40,186 bases of DNA from an uncultured Nostoc sp. (lineage in GTDB: Bacteria > Cyanobacteriota > Cyanobacteriia > Cyanobacteriales > Nostocaceae). Numbering within the stretch: the first letter of the stretch is position 1; each line of letters begins with the position of its first letter. The stretch covers positions 1 through 40,186 of the forward strand of contig NZ_CALMFY010000032.1 in the NCBI RefSeq assembly GCF_937863485.1, read 5' to 3'. Under the pieces are notes generated by a model. It made no database searches and was not told the DNA's origin. It saw nothing but the letters and a program-made list of their open reading frames with translations. The position numbers were made by a program, and so were the translations under genes. This document shows, in pieces, positions 33,507 to 40,186 of this stretch.

Positions 33507-35075
33507 TTATCTTTGGGGATAATACTGCGGATTCATAACTGGAGATTGATAACCATTTGCCGGCACAGTACCTCCCATAGTGTTGGGTACAGGACTTACA
33601 ACAGGGGGCTGATAAACACTCATGGGTACAATGCCTGTCGTACCGTTGGGTAAAGCTGGATTCACAACAGAGGGCTGATAACCATTTGCGGGTATAGTGC
33701 TTGTGGTACTGTTGGGTGTAACAGCATTTTGGCTAAACTCTTGGTAGGCAGCACTAGAAATTGAGCTAATCAGTTTTTCGGCGCGAGGGTCATTATTAGG
33801 GCGTTGTACCATGACCGCAGCTATGTAGCGCTTGCCAGTTGGCAAAGCAACTAAACCTGTATCTGCTAACATTGTGCCAATATCGCCTGTTTTGTGGTAT
33901 ATTCTCGCGCCTGTTCCCAAACCCGATGGGAGCAGAGTGTCTTTCTGAGTGCGACGCAAGATATCGAGCATAATATCGCGTGATGGCATACTCACTAAAT
34001 TTCCCTGACTCACAATCGCCATCAAATTCCCCAATTCCCTCGGACTAGTGGTGTTTGTCCCTTCCAAATCTGGGAGTTGATTACGAATTATTGTGTTTGT
34101 CAATCCCCAGTTCCGGAAACGCTGGTTTAAAGCTTCCATTCCTCCCAGTCGGGCAATCAGCATATTTGTCGCTGTGTTGTCGCTGATTGTAATCATTTTA
34201 GTGGCGACTTCCAGAGCGGCGTACTGCGTTCCGGCTGGTTTGTATTGCAGATTTCCAGAACCGCCAGCTATCATATCCTGTTGCATGGTCAGCATTTCAT
34301 CCAGGCGAATTTTCCCCGCGTCCACATCCTGGAAAAAGGCAAGCAAAATCGGCACTTTAATTGTGCTAGCTGCTGGAAAACTGGCGGAGCCATTGACATC
34401 TACATAATTACCAGTATCCAAATCTACCAAGAAAACTCCGGGTGTAATATTTGGGTTGGTCGCCGCCAAATTTTGCACGGCATTTTTCAAAGGGATAATT
34501 TCTTGGGATAGGTACAGGCTCGAACCTGCGGCTGGGGGAGTTTGGGTAGGTTGTGGCTGCGATCGCGCCACATTACTATTAGATTGCGTCGCCGAATTTG
34601 TGCCGATGCGATTAGCCGGGTCTAATACTGACAACACGGTGCCAACAATTGCACCCATCCCCACACCGACAATTAACAACCGCACAACATACAACATGGT
34701 TTTGGCCATTGGCTTTAATCGCGTCTTCCGTGATGATCGCCGACCTCTTTTTGGCTTTTCCATTTGCACTGTTTTGACCATCACAGCACCTGGTCGAAAG
34801 GGAGGAATTTTCCCCTTTACACTAGGTATTGGTTTTACTGCTGCTGGCATGACTAACCCCGATTTTACCCTGCGTGTAGCAGTAGGGATTGGGGGAGGAC
34901 TGCTCTGATCTTTTGGGCGTGTTTGCGCCGCTTCTTTACCAGTGGCACCTTGCTGCTTCTGGCTCTTAACTTTCACTTTCTTCTGTACCACTTTTTGAAC
35001 CTTTTGTGGACGCTGGCGGCCATTTAAGGGTTGACGCCGCGAGAAAGCTGTTAATTCGTCACTTGACTCTGACAC
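33507..35075 (-). CDS. membrane-anchored class A beta-lactamase-like serine hydrolase
   Basis: A 522-residue protein. A long, highly basic, Gln/Lys/Arg-rich N-terminus (about 1-125) precedes one membrane segment (about 133-153). The serine beta-lactamase/PBP-like domain follows: S237-T-I-K240, S298-D299-N300 and K395-T-G397. The tail (about 440-522) has proline-rich repeats containing ANGYQP, VYQPP and NGYQSP. It should work in the periplasm, as a beta-lactamase or a DD-peptidase relative. GTG 35075 is preferred over TTG 35126 because AAGGAG (35081-35086) lies five bases upstream. A Glu in the LEGTNTT segment may play the Glu166 role. Antibiotic resistance is not implied. Confidence 0.85.
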   Translation of the reverse strand: MSESSDELTAFSRRQPLNGRQRPQKVQKVVQKKVKVKSQKQQGATGKEAAQTRPKDQSSPPPIPTATRRVKSGLVMPAAVKPIPSVKGKIPPFRPGAVMVKTVQMEKPKRGRRSSRKTRLKPMAKTMLYVVRLLIVGVGMGAIVGTVLSVLDPANRIGTNSATQSNSNVARSQPQPTQTPPAAGSSLYLSQEIIPLKNAVQNLAATNPNITPGVFLVDLDTGNYVDVNGSASFPAASTIKVPILLAFFQDVDAGKIRLDEMLTMQQDMIAGGSGNLQYKPAGTQYAALEVATKMITISDNTATNMLIARLGGMEALNQRFRNWGLTNTIIRNQLPDLEGTNTTSPRELGNLMAIVSQGNLVSMPSRDIMLDILRRTQKDTLLPSGLGTGARIYHKTGDIGTMLADTGLVALPTGKRYIAAVMVQRPNNDPRAEKLISSISSAAYQEFSQNAVTPNSTTSTIPANGYQPSVVNPALPNGTTGIVPMSVYQPPVVSPVPNTMGGTVPANGYQSPVMNPQYYPQR

Positions 35076-35247
35076 CGTTACTCCTTGTGACCCACTTGGC
35101 TTTTTTATTGCAGACTCCTGACCCAAAACTTAATCTTTAAGCAATATTAATACTCAAATTCAACTTTGCCACTAAGTAGCATTTTTGTGTTTATATAAGC
35201 CATCTTAATTATTTTGGGGGATGATTGCGTACATATTAAACGAATAA

Positions 35248-35988
35248 TTACAAGTTTTCACCATCCCTCTGGTTTTTAAGCGCCCATTCTACCTGCTGCA
35301 AAATCCCTCGCAGCATGGCTACTTCCCCTGTTTTCAGGTGAGCGCGATTATATAGTTGGCGAAATTTTTCCATGCGACTAGCTGCCGTATGTGGATACAC
35401 ATAACCAATTTTCAGTAATAATGATTCTAATTGCTGGTAATATGCTTCCACTATATCTAAGGATGCAAGTTCTGTTTGAGGTAAGGTCTGAGTATCGGGT
35501 TGTTCTACACATTGTGACAATTCATAACAGCAGATTGCTACAGCGGTAGCTAAATTCAGGGCTACATAATCTGGACTTGTAGGAATGCCAACAAACCTTT
35601 GTGCATAATTTAATTCTTCATTGCTTAATCCCCGGTCTTCCCTGCCAAAAATCAGGGCTGCGGGTTTTTCTGGTTCCTCCAGTAACCAGGGTAGTGCAGT
35701 GCGGGGTTTTTCTAAGGGTGTTTCCCAACTCCGAACACGACCAGTAGTAGCGATCGCCCGTACACATCCATGCAATGCTTCTGGTAATGTCGCCACTAAT
35801 ACCGCAGATTCTAAAATTTCCTTAGCATGAACAGCCATCTTCAAAGCTTCCACTGATAGCGGATCGCATTGGGGATTTACTAATACTAAATGATGTATTC
35901 CAAAATTTTTCATAACTCTGGCGATCGCCCCGACATTTATCGGCCCAGCTGGCTCTACCAACACAATTTTTAATCCAGCCAAGCCCAT
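35248..35988 (-). CDS. trmJ: TrmJ-type RNA 2'-O-methyltransferase (SpoU/SPOUT)
   Basis: A 246-residue SPOUT-class methyltransferase. The first motif, VEPAGPINVGAIARVMKNFG, holds the catalytic Arg. Motif 2 is ALIFGREDRGLSNEEL and motif 3 is PTSPDYVALNLATAVAICCYEL, which form the trefoil knot that binds S-adenosylmethionine. The helical C-terminal extension (about 170-246) resembles that of TrmJ, which methylates the ribose of nucleotide 32 in tRNA. A SpoU rRNA-methylase relative is possible. AGGAGG (35995-36000) six bases before ATG 35988 is one of the best ribosome-binding sites in the window. Confidence 0.88.
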   Translation of the reverse strand: MGLAGLKIVLVEPAGPINVGAIARVMKNFGIHHLVLVNPQCDPLSVEALKMAVHAKEILESAVLVATLPEALHGCVRAIATTGRVRSWETPLEKPRTALPWLLEEPEKPAALIFGREDRGLSNEELNYAQRFVGIPTSPDYVALNLATAVAICCYELSQCVEQPDTQTLPQTELASLDIVEAYYQQLESLLLKIGYVYPHTAASRMEKFRQLYNRAHLKTGEVAMLRGILQQVEWALKNQRDGENL

Positions 35989-36307
35989 TTTTTGCCTCCT
36001 GCGATCGCACCAGATAATACTTACAGGCTAATTCTCAGCATTGGATGTTCTGCTGAAGAGTTTCCTTTAAATCATTTTAGCTGTGTATCTGATACATGAA
36101 ATCGACTCAGGTGATAAAGTTGTCATCTACAAAAGATTAAAGTGCGAACTCAATCCTGATGGATTACCCTGTAGAAGCCAGTCATCCCCTGATTGCTCGG
36201 TTTCGACTGAACGAATCGCACTTCATTTGCGGCGTTGCTATCTCCGTGCAACTCGCATCCTATACTTAATATTTGTGGATGCGAGTTGAAAGAGATTTTT
36301 TAGCAAT
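35989..36307. other. intergenic region with one strong hairpin
   Basis: 319 bp. CAACTCGCATCC (36249-36260) and GGATGCGAGTTG (36277-36288) form a perfect 12-bp stem with a 16-nt loop, followed on the plus strand by AAAGAGATTTTTT. It lies just past the stop of the minus-strand hydrolase. No gene was recognised; the open frame at 36083 is too short and unsupported. Confidence 0.65.
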
Positions 36308-37246
36308 TTAGATAGACAAAACCCAATCGCCTAAAAGTTGGTTTACTCTATCAGGTACTTCATCATGGGGGCAATGACCGGCTGTTAGGAAATGTTCTGT
36401 GAGTTTAGGATAATATTGACGAAACTTTTGGGAACGTTCTCTAGCATTCATCCAAGGGTCAGCTTCTCCCCACAACATCAACAGAGGACAAGTTAATTGC
36501 TTTAATAGCACATCAACTTTTTCCCCTTGAGGAGTGCTAAAGACTGACACAAATACTTCCATTGCACCCGAATCGTAAGCAGGGCGAGAAATTTCTTCTA
36601 CCAATTGGTCTGTAATCGCACTCTTGTCAAGATAAACTTTTTCTAGAGTTTGTCGAATTACCCAACGTTGTCGCACGTATTGAAATAACAGAGATTGGGC
36701 TAAAGGTTGTTGAAAAATCCACTTGGTACTGTCACCGAGAAGTTTCTGCAAAGTAGCAGGTTGTTTAGGTGGCTGAATTTCTGATTGTAAAGCTTCAGGC
36801 TCAGATTTAGGTTGGCTTTCGCTAAAAGGGCCGGCACTATTAAGTAACACTAAACCAGCCGCACTGTCGGGACGTTGTGCTGCAACACACAAGCTAGCAT
36901 AGCCACCAAGGGAATTACCCGCTAATACTGCTTTTTGACCAATTACTTCCCTGATAAAATCATGGAGTTGATCGCGCCACAAGTCGCCGCTGTACTGCAA
37001 TTTTGGTTTTGCCGATCGCCCGAATCCCAAAAGGTCGATCGCAAATACTTCAAAATCTTGACACAATCCGGTGATATTCTTGCGCCAGTGGTCTGTGGAA
37101 GCACCAAATCCATGTACCAAAAGCAAGGGCGGACGTTGCGATTGTTTTTCTCCCGCACGCACATAGTAAACGTTGTGCCCGCGCCACTGCCAATATTTAC
37201 CAGGAATTGGGGTTGTAGAGGGGGCTGTAGTTGCCTGCATAATCAT
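36308..37246 (-). CDS. alpha/beta-fold hydrolase
   Basis: A 312-residue alpha/beta hydrolase of the epoxide hydrolase/pheophytinase-like class. The oxyanion region is LLLVHGFGAS, the nucleophile elbow GNSLGG has Ser112, the acid is in WGEADPWM and the base His is in AGHCPHDE. The cap domain is about residues 145-235. The resemblance to plant chloroplast hydrolases suggests a lipid, pigment or terpenoid ester substrate; this is inference. It starts at ATG 37246, or 37240 two codons later. No signal peptide is evident. It stands alone, with a repeat-filled spacer upstream. Confidence 0.87.
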   Translation of the reverse strand: MIMQATTAPSTTPIPGKYWQWRGHNVYYVRAGEKQSQRPPLLLVHGFGASTDHWRKNITGLCQDFEVFAIDLLGFGRSAKPKLQYSGDLWRDQLHDFIREVIGQKAVLAGNSLGGYASLCVAAQRPDSAAGLVLLNSAGPFSESQPKSEPEALQSEIQPPKQPATLQKLLGDSTKWIFQQPLAQSLLFQYVRQRWVIRQTLEKVYLDKSAITDQLVEEISRPAYDSGAMEVFVSVFSTPQGEKVDVLLKQLTCPLLMLWGEADPWMNARERSQKFRQYYPKLTEHFLTAGHCPHDEVPDRVNQLLGDWVLSI

Positions 37247-37631
37247 AAGAAATGTTAAGTAGCTTTTAATAATTGTAGGCTAGTGCAAGAAGGTAGGGGG
37301 CAGAGAAAGCAGAGGAGTCAGCCCCTTCAGGGAAGTCAAAAGTCAAAAGTCAAAAGTCAAAAGTCAGAGGAAGATGAGGGAGATAAAGAAGCAAAAAAGG
37401 CTGAAGTTTCAGCCTTTGAACCTCAACGATGAGCCTTTGAACCTCAACGATGAGCCTTTGAACTTCAACGATGAGCCTTTGAACTTCAACGTTGAGCCTT
37501 TGAACTTCAACGTTGAGCCTTTGAACCTCAACGATGAGCCTTTAAACTTCAACGTTGAGCCTTTTAACCTCAACGATGAGCCTTTGAGGCTGATGCTTGA
37601 CAAATCACAAATAACAAATGACTAATGACAA
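37247..37631. other. repeat-filled spacer between the hydrolase and aroE
   Basis: 385 bp that is mostly repeat: a CCCCTTCAGGG motif followed by GTCAAAA heptamers (37335-37362), a hairpin AAGGCTGAA-GT-TTCAGCCTT (37397-37416), eight 21-bp units (37412-37579) and the CAAATNA heptamers (37601-37635) in which the aroE start lies. The two promoters have no visible consensus. Confidence 0.8.
37412..37592. repeat. 21-bp tandem repeats (GCCTTTGAACYTCAACGWTGA)
   Basis: Eight uninterrupted 21-bp units and one partial unit. They differ mainly at two sites, AACCTC/AACTTC and ACGATGA/ACGTTGA; units with ACGTTGA contain the perfect palindrome TCAACGTTGA. Open frames across the array (EPLNLND on plus) follow from the length being a multiple of three. 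Related degenerate units in the other orientation lie at 31879-31920. Confidence 0.95.
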
Positions 37632-38516
37632 ATGTCAAAAGTATTAATTACAGGTAAAACTAAACTGCTCGGTGTAATTGGACATCCAGTAGAACATTCG
37701 CTATCGCCAGTCATGCATAATGCAGCGATTGCTCATTTAGGATTAGATTACGTTTATCTTCCCTTTCCTATAGCACCAGAGAATTTAGAGGTAGCGATCG
37801 CAGGTTTCGCCGCTATTGGAGTTGTCGGTTTTAATGTGACAATCCCTCATAAACAGGCAATCATGCCCCTCCTCTCAGAAATTACACCTCTGGCTCAAAC
37901 TATCGGCGCAGTGAATACTGTTAGTCGCCAAAATAACAAATGGGTGGGGACAAACACAGATATAGAAGGATTTATTGCTCCTTTGCAGACAACGTATAAA
38001 CAGGATTGGAGTCAGAAGGTAGCGGTAATTTTAGGCAATGGTGGCGCAGCCAGGGCAGTTGTAGCAGGTTGTCACCAGCTAGGTTTTGCCAAAATTCATG
38101 TTGTTGGGCGGAATATGCAGAGATTAGAAGAATTTGGCAAGAGTTGGAGCAATTCACCCATAAGTGAGAATTTACAAGTTGATCAATGGGAGGAACTTTC
38201 AAAGCTAATTCCCCAAGCTAATTTGCTGGTAAACACAACCCCCATAGGTATGTATCCCAAGGTTGATGAGTCGCCTTTGAGTGGGGAGGAAATAGCGAAT
38301 TTGCCAACGGGTGCGATCGCTTACGATTTAATATATATCCCTAAACCGACGCAATTTCTAAAGCAAGCAGAAAAACAAGGTGCAATTGCGATCGATGGAT
38401 TAGAAATGCTAGTCCAACAAGGGGTAGCAGCCTTAAAAATTTGGTTACAGCAGGAAACTGTACCTGTAGAAGTGATGCGCCAAGCATTGCAAAAGCATTT
38501 GGGTTTAGGGAAATAA
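37632..38516 (+). CDS. aroE: shikimate dehydrogenase
   Basis: A 294-residue AroE of normal length. The N-terminal substrate domain has GHPVEHSLSPVMHN and FNVTIPHK with the catalytic Lys. TDIEGF supplies the Asp, and NGGAARAVVAG is the NADP-binding loop. The C-terminal end has the conserved GLEMLVQQG segment. It reduces 3-dehydroshikimate in the shikimate pathway. The ATG at 37632 is part of the last heptamer (CAAATGT) of the array in front of it, so the translational start is embedded in a repeat and lacks a Shine-Dalgarno sequence. No other aromatic pathway gene is nearby. Confidence 0.96.
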   Translation: MSKVLITGKTKLLGVIGHPVEHSLSPVMHNAAIAHLGLDYVYLPFPIAPENLEVAIAGFAAIGVVGFNVTIPHKQAIMPLLSEITPLAQTIGAVNTVSRQNNKWVGTNTDIEGFIAPLQTTYKQDWSQKVAVILGNGGAARAVVAGCHQLGFAKIHVVGRNMQRLEEFGKSWSNSPISENLQVDQWEELSKLIPQANLLVNTTPIGMYPKVDESPLSGEEIANLPTGAIAYDLIYIPKPTQFLKQAEKQGAIAIDGLEMLVQQGVAALKIWLQQETVPVEVMRQALQKHLGLGK

Positions 38517-38780
38517 GTTATTCCAAAACTCATGCACCAATTCTCTAGTATTTCTGGCTTTCAAGGCAAAGCATTCCCGTACACAGGGTTCATTTTCTTG
38601 TACTCATTCCTACAGGGCATTGAAAAGTTGAATGCGATCGCCTAATCTCAGCTTTAGTGCATCCTTAAAGTAAGAATACTTATTAAAGTAATATGACTTA
38701 ACATGATTTAACTATTGCCAACCGGAGCATTGGCGGATAGATTGTACTTCTTTAAAGTCGTTATTACGGCACTTTAATTT

Positions 38781-39983
38781 ATGTTTGCTAAACCCAAAAT
38801 ACTTTTATCATGGCTTGCATTATTACTCAGTATTGCAAGTTTATTTCTTAGTTCTTGGATTTTTCTTCCGGCTCCAAATATGTTTTTACTCACCCTAGCA
38901 GTGGGAGCGCCAGAAATCAGTCCTTGGCTATTGTTATTAAATTTGCTCTCTTTATTACTTTCTTTGTTCTACATCCGTCGCCATAAACTACAGCGTTTAG
39001 CTTGCATTTTCAGTTTGATAGGATTGCTAATTTGTGGATGGGTGCTAGTGAATATCCCACTGACTCAAATACAGATGGATAAAGCAATGAAACAAGGATT
39101 AGGAGCAAATTATCTAGAGCAAATTCCAATCCCAGTAAGCGCTAAGATGCAAACCCATCCCTTTAATTTAGTTAATTCCTTTGGGGGTATTGCATTAGGC
39201 AAAACGCGTCATCAAAAAGATATTCTCTTTGCTACTCCTGCGGGAGTGCCTTTAAAAATGGAAGTTTACCAACCCCCAGAGGTAGGGAAATATCCAGCAG
39301 TCGTAGTAATTTATGGTGGAGCTTGGCAATATGGTAATCCTCATGCCAATTCTGAGTTTAATCAATATATTGCTAATCGGGGATATACAGTATTTGCGAT
39401 TGACTATCGACACGCACCTAAATATCAGTTTCCAACTCAGTTAGATGACGTGCGTACAGCCCTAAATTTTATTCGCAAACATGCAGCTGAATATGAAGCC
39501 GATCCAGAACGGATGGTACTTTTAGGACGTTCTGCGGGAGCGCACCTAGCAATGCTAGCGGCTTATCAACCAGATGCACCACCTATTCGTGGTGTGGTGG
39601 ACTATTATGGGCCTGTTAACTTAACTGAAGGATACAAAACACCGCCAGTTCCTGATCCTATCAACACCCGCGCTGTTTTAAAAGCATTTCTCGGTGGTTC
39701 TTTGGAAGAATTGCCTAATCAGTATCAAATTGCTTCACCGATAAATTATCTAACACACCCTTTACCACCAACTTTATTAATTTACGGCAGTCGTGACCAT
39801 TTGGTAGAAGCGCGATTTGGTAGACAGATGTATGAACGTTTACATGACTCTGGTAATACTGTGGTTTTTCTAGAAATTCCTTGGGCAGAACACGCTTTTG
39901 ATGCCGTTTTCAACGGTGTGAGTAATCAATTAGCGTTGTATTATACCGAGAGGTTTTTGGCTTGGGCGTTGTTCAAGCAATAA
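38781..39983 (+). CDS. membrane-anchored alpha/beta hydrolase (esterase/lipase type)
   Basis: A 400-residue protein. About three hydrophobic segments in the first 100 residues (around 8-27, 30-65 and 70-95) precede an alpha/beta hydrolase domain of the BD-FAE/hormone-sensitive-lipase kind. The oxyanion motif is VVVIYGGAWQYGN (HGG-like but with Tyr for His), the nucleophile is in GRSAGAH, the acid in YGSRDHLVE and the base in WAEHAFD. An esterase or acyl-peptidase-like activity on the outer face of the membrane is likely. The plausible ATG is at 38781 with no obvious ribosome-binding site. It stands alone and is followed by a MITE-like element. Confidence 0.86.
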   Translation: MFAKPKILLSWLALLLSIASLFLSSWIFLPAPNMFLLTLAVGAPEISPWLLLLNLLSLLLSLFYIRRHKLQRLACIFSLIGLLICGWVLVNIPLTQIQMDKAMKQGLGANYLEQIPIPVSAKMQTHPFNLVNSFGGIALGKTRHQKDILFATPAGVPLKMEVYQPPEVGKYPAVVVIYGGAWQYGNPHANSEFNQYIANRGYTVFAIDYRHAPKYQFPTQLDDVRTALNFIRKHAAEYEADPERMVLLGRSAGAHLAMLAAYQPDAPPIRGVVDYYGPVNLTEGYKTPPVPDPINTRAVLKAFLGGSLEELPNQYQIASPINYLTHPLPPTLLIYGSRDHLVEARFGRQMYERLHDSGNTVVFLEIPWAEHAFDAVFNGVSNQLALYYTERFLAWALFKQ

Positions 39984-39996
39984 TTTCATCAACATA

Positions 39997-40103
39997 TATA
40001 GCGGTTTCCATTCAAATGCGGTACAACATTATATCGCCAGGTGTAGGGGCACGGCAGTGCCGTGCCCCTACGGGTGTACCTCACGTAAACGAGAACCGCT
40101 ATA
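39997..40103. mobile_element. MITE-like palindromic element
   Basis: TATAGCGGTT (39997-40006) and AACCGCTATA (40094-40103) are perfect 10-bp terminal inverted repeats. Nested inside are GGTACA/TGTACC (40020-40025 and 40075-40080) and a perfect 13-bp hairpin GTAGGGGCACGGC-AGT-GCCGTGCCCCTAC (40043-40071). The whole 107-bp element can fold as one long cruciform. It has no coding capacity and resembles the ends of the element at 13736-13886. Confidence 0.7.
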
Positions 40104-40113
40104 GCAACAGTCA

Positions 40114-40186
40114 GAGTATAAAAACTCATTCACGAGTATCAAAGACTCATCAACGGAGTTCAAAGGTGGATGAATGAGTATCAAAG
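40114..40186. repeat. second array of the GAGTATCAAAGACTC repeat family
   Basis: Three to four units of 20-21 bp (GAGTATAAAAACTCATTCAC, then GAGTATCAAAGACTC with ATCAAC, then a degenerate unit, then GAGTATCAAAG cut by the window end). They match the 15-unit array next to recQ and continue beyond the window. Confidence 0.9.

Noticed and set aside
37374..37625. A protein coded by the EPLNLND repeats
   Set aside because: It is explained by the 21-bp repeat length; both strands are open and no start signal is visible.

Overview
The window looks like chromosomal DNA of a filamentous, probably heterocyst-forming cyanobacterium (Nostocales). The reasons are the many copies of the HIP1 octamer GCGATCGC, abundant 7-bp short tandem repeats in intergenic DNA, and cyanobacterial-type proteins (CHASE2-Ser/Thr kinase, NB-ARC/TPR ATPase, DUF1400-SGNH hydrolase, DUF2301 membrane protein). 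No ribosomal RNA, canonical tRNA, CRISPR array, integrase or complete insertion sequence was found.

Left part (1-15980). A Ro60/Rsr ring-protein gene (234-1835) is bracketed by two tRNA-shaped RNAs (71-197 and 1883-1990). Both carry the same Y-RNA-like core, CUUGCC, then a loop, then GGCCGA(A/C)G, in the place of an anticodon arm. I read them as Y RNAs of unusual permuted layout, so the locus would make a Ro60-Y RNA particle; this is the most interesting part of the window. Next come a membrane peptidoglycan-binding-domain protein, an NB-ARC/TPR STAND ATPase, a glutathione reductase, a CHASE2-kinase, a LabA-like NYN protein, leuA, a SnoaL-like protein, a GNAT acetyltransferase and a short RecQ helicase.

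Middle part (15978-21580). This is an accessory, rearranged region. It starts with fifteen 21-bp tandem repeats whose first unit supplies part of the recQ stop codon. The 3' end of an S9-family peptidase gene plus its terminator then occurs three times in direct orientation (about 16362, 17684 and 20069). The genes between and after the copies are all on the minus strand and run towards a copy: an alpha/beta hydrolase, an AAA ATPase-DUF4276 pair (a possible defence module), an unknown protein and a Uma2-family protein. A broken Uma2 3' end is joined to the third S9 fragment within a HIP1 octamer.

Right part (21747-40186). This is mainly housekeeping: pheS, surE, a metallo-beta-lactamase-fold hydrolase, ribF, a MoxR ATPase, a DUF2301-YdcF gene pair, a DUF1400-SGNH hydrolase, dprA, a class A beta-lactamase-like protein, a TrmJ-type RNA methyltransferase, an alpha/beta hydrolase, aroE and a membrane-anchored esterase. 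Heptamer repeats sit directly against, or inside, several of these genes (pheS, surE, ribF, moxR, aroE). The spacers are rich in hairpins, palindromes, MITE-like elements and a second family of 21-bp tandem repeats. Start codons were chosen from ribosome-binding sites and family comparison, so several differ from the longest open frame.
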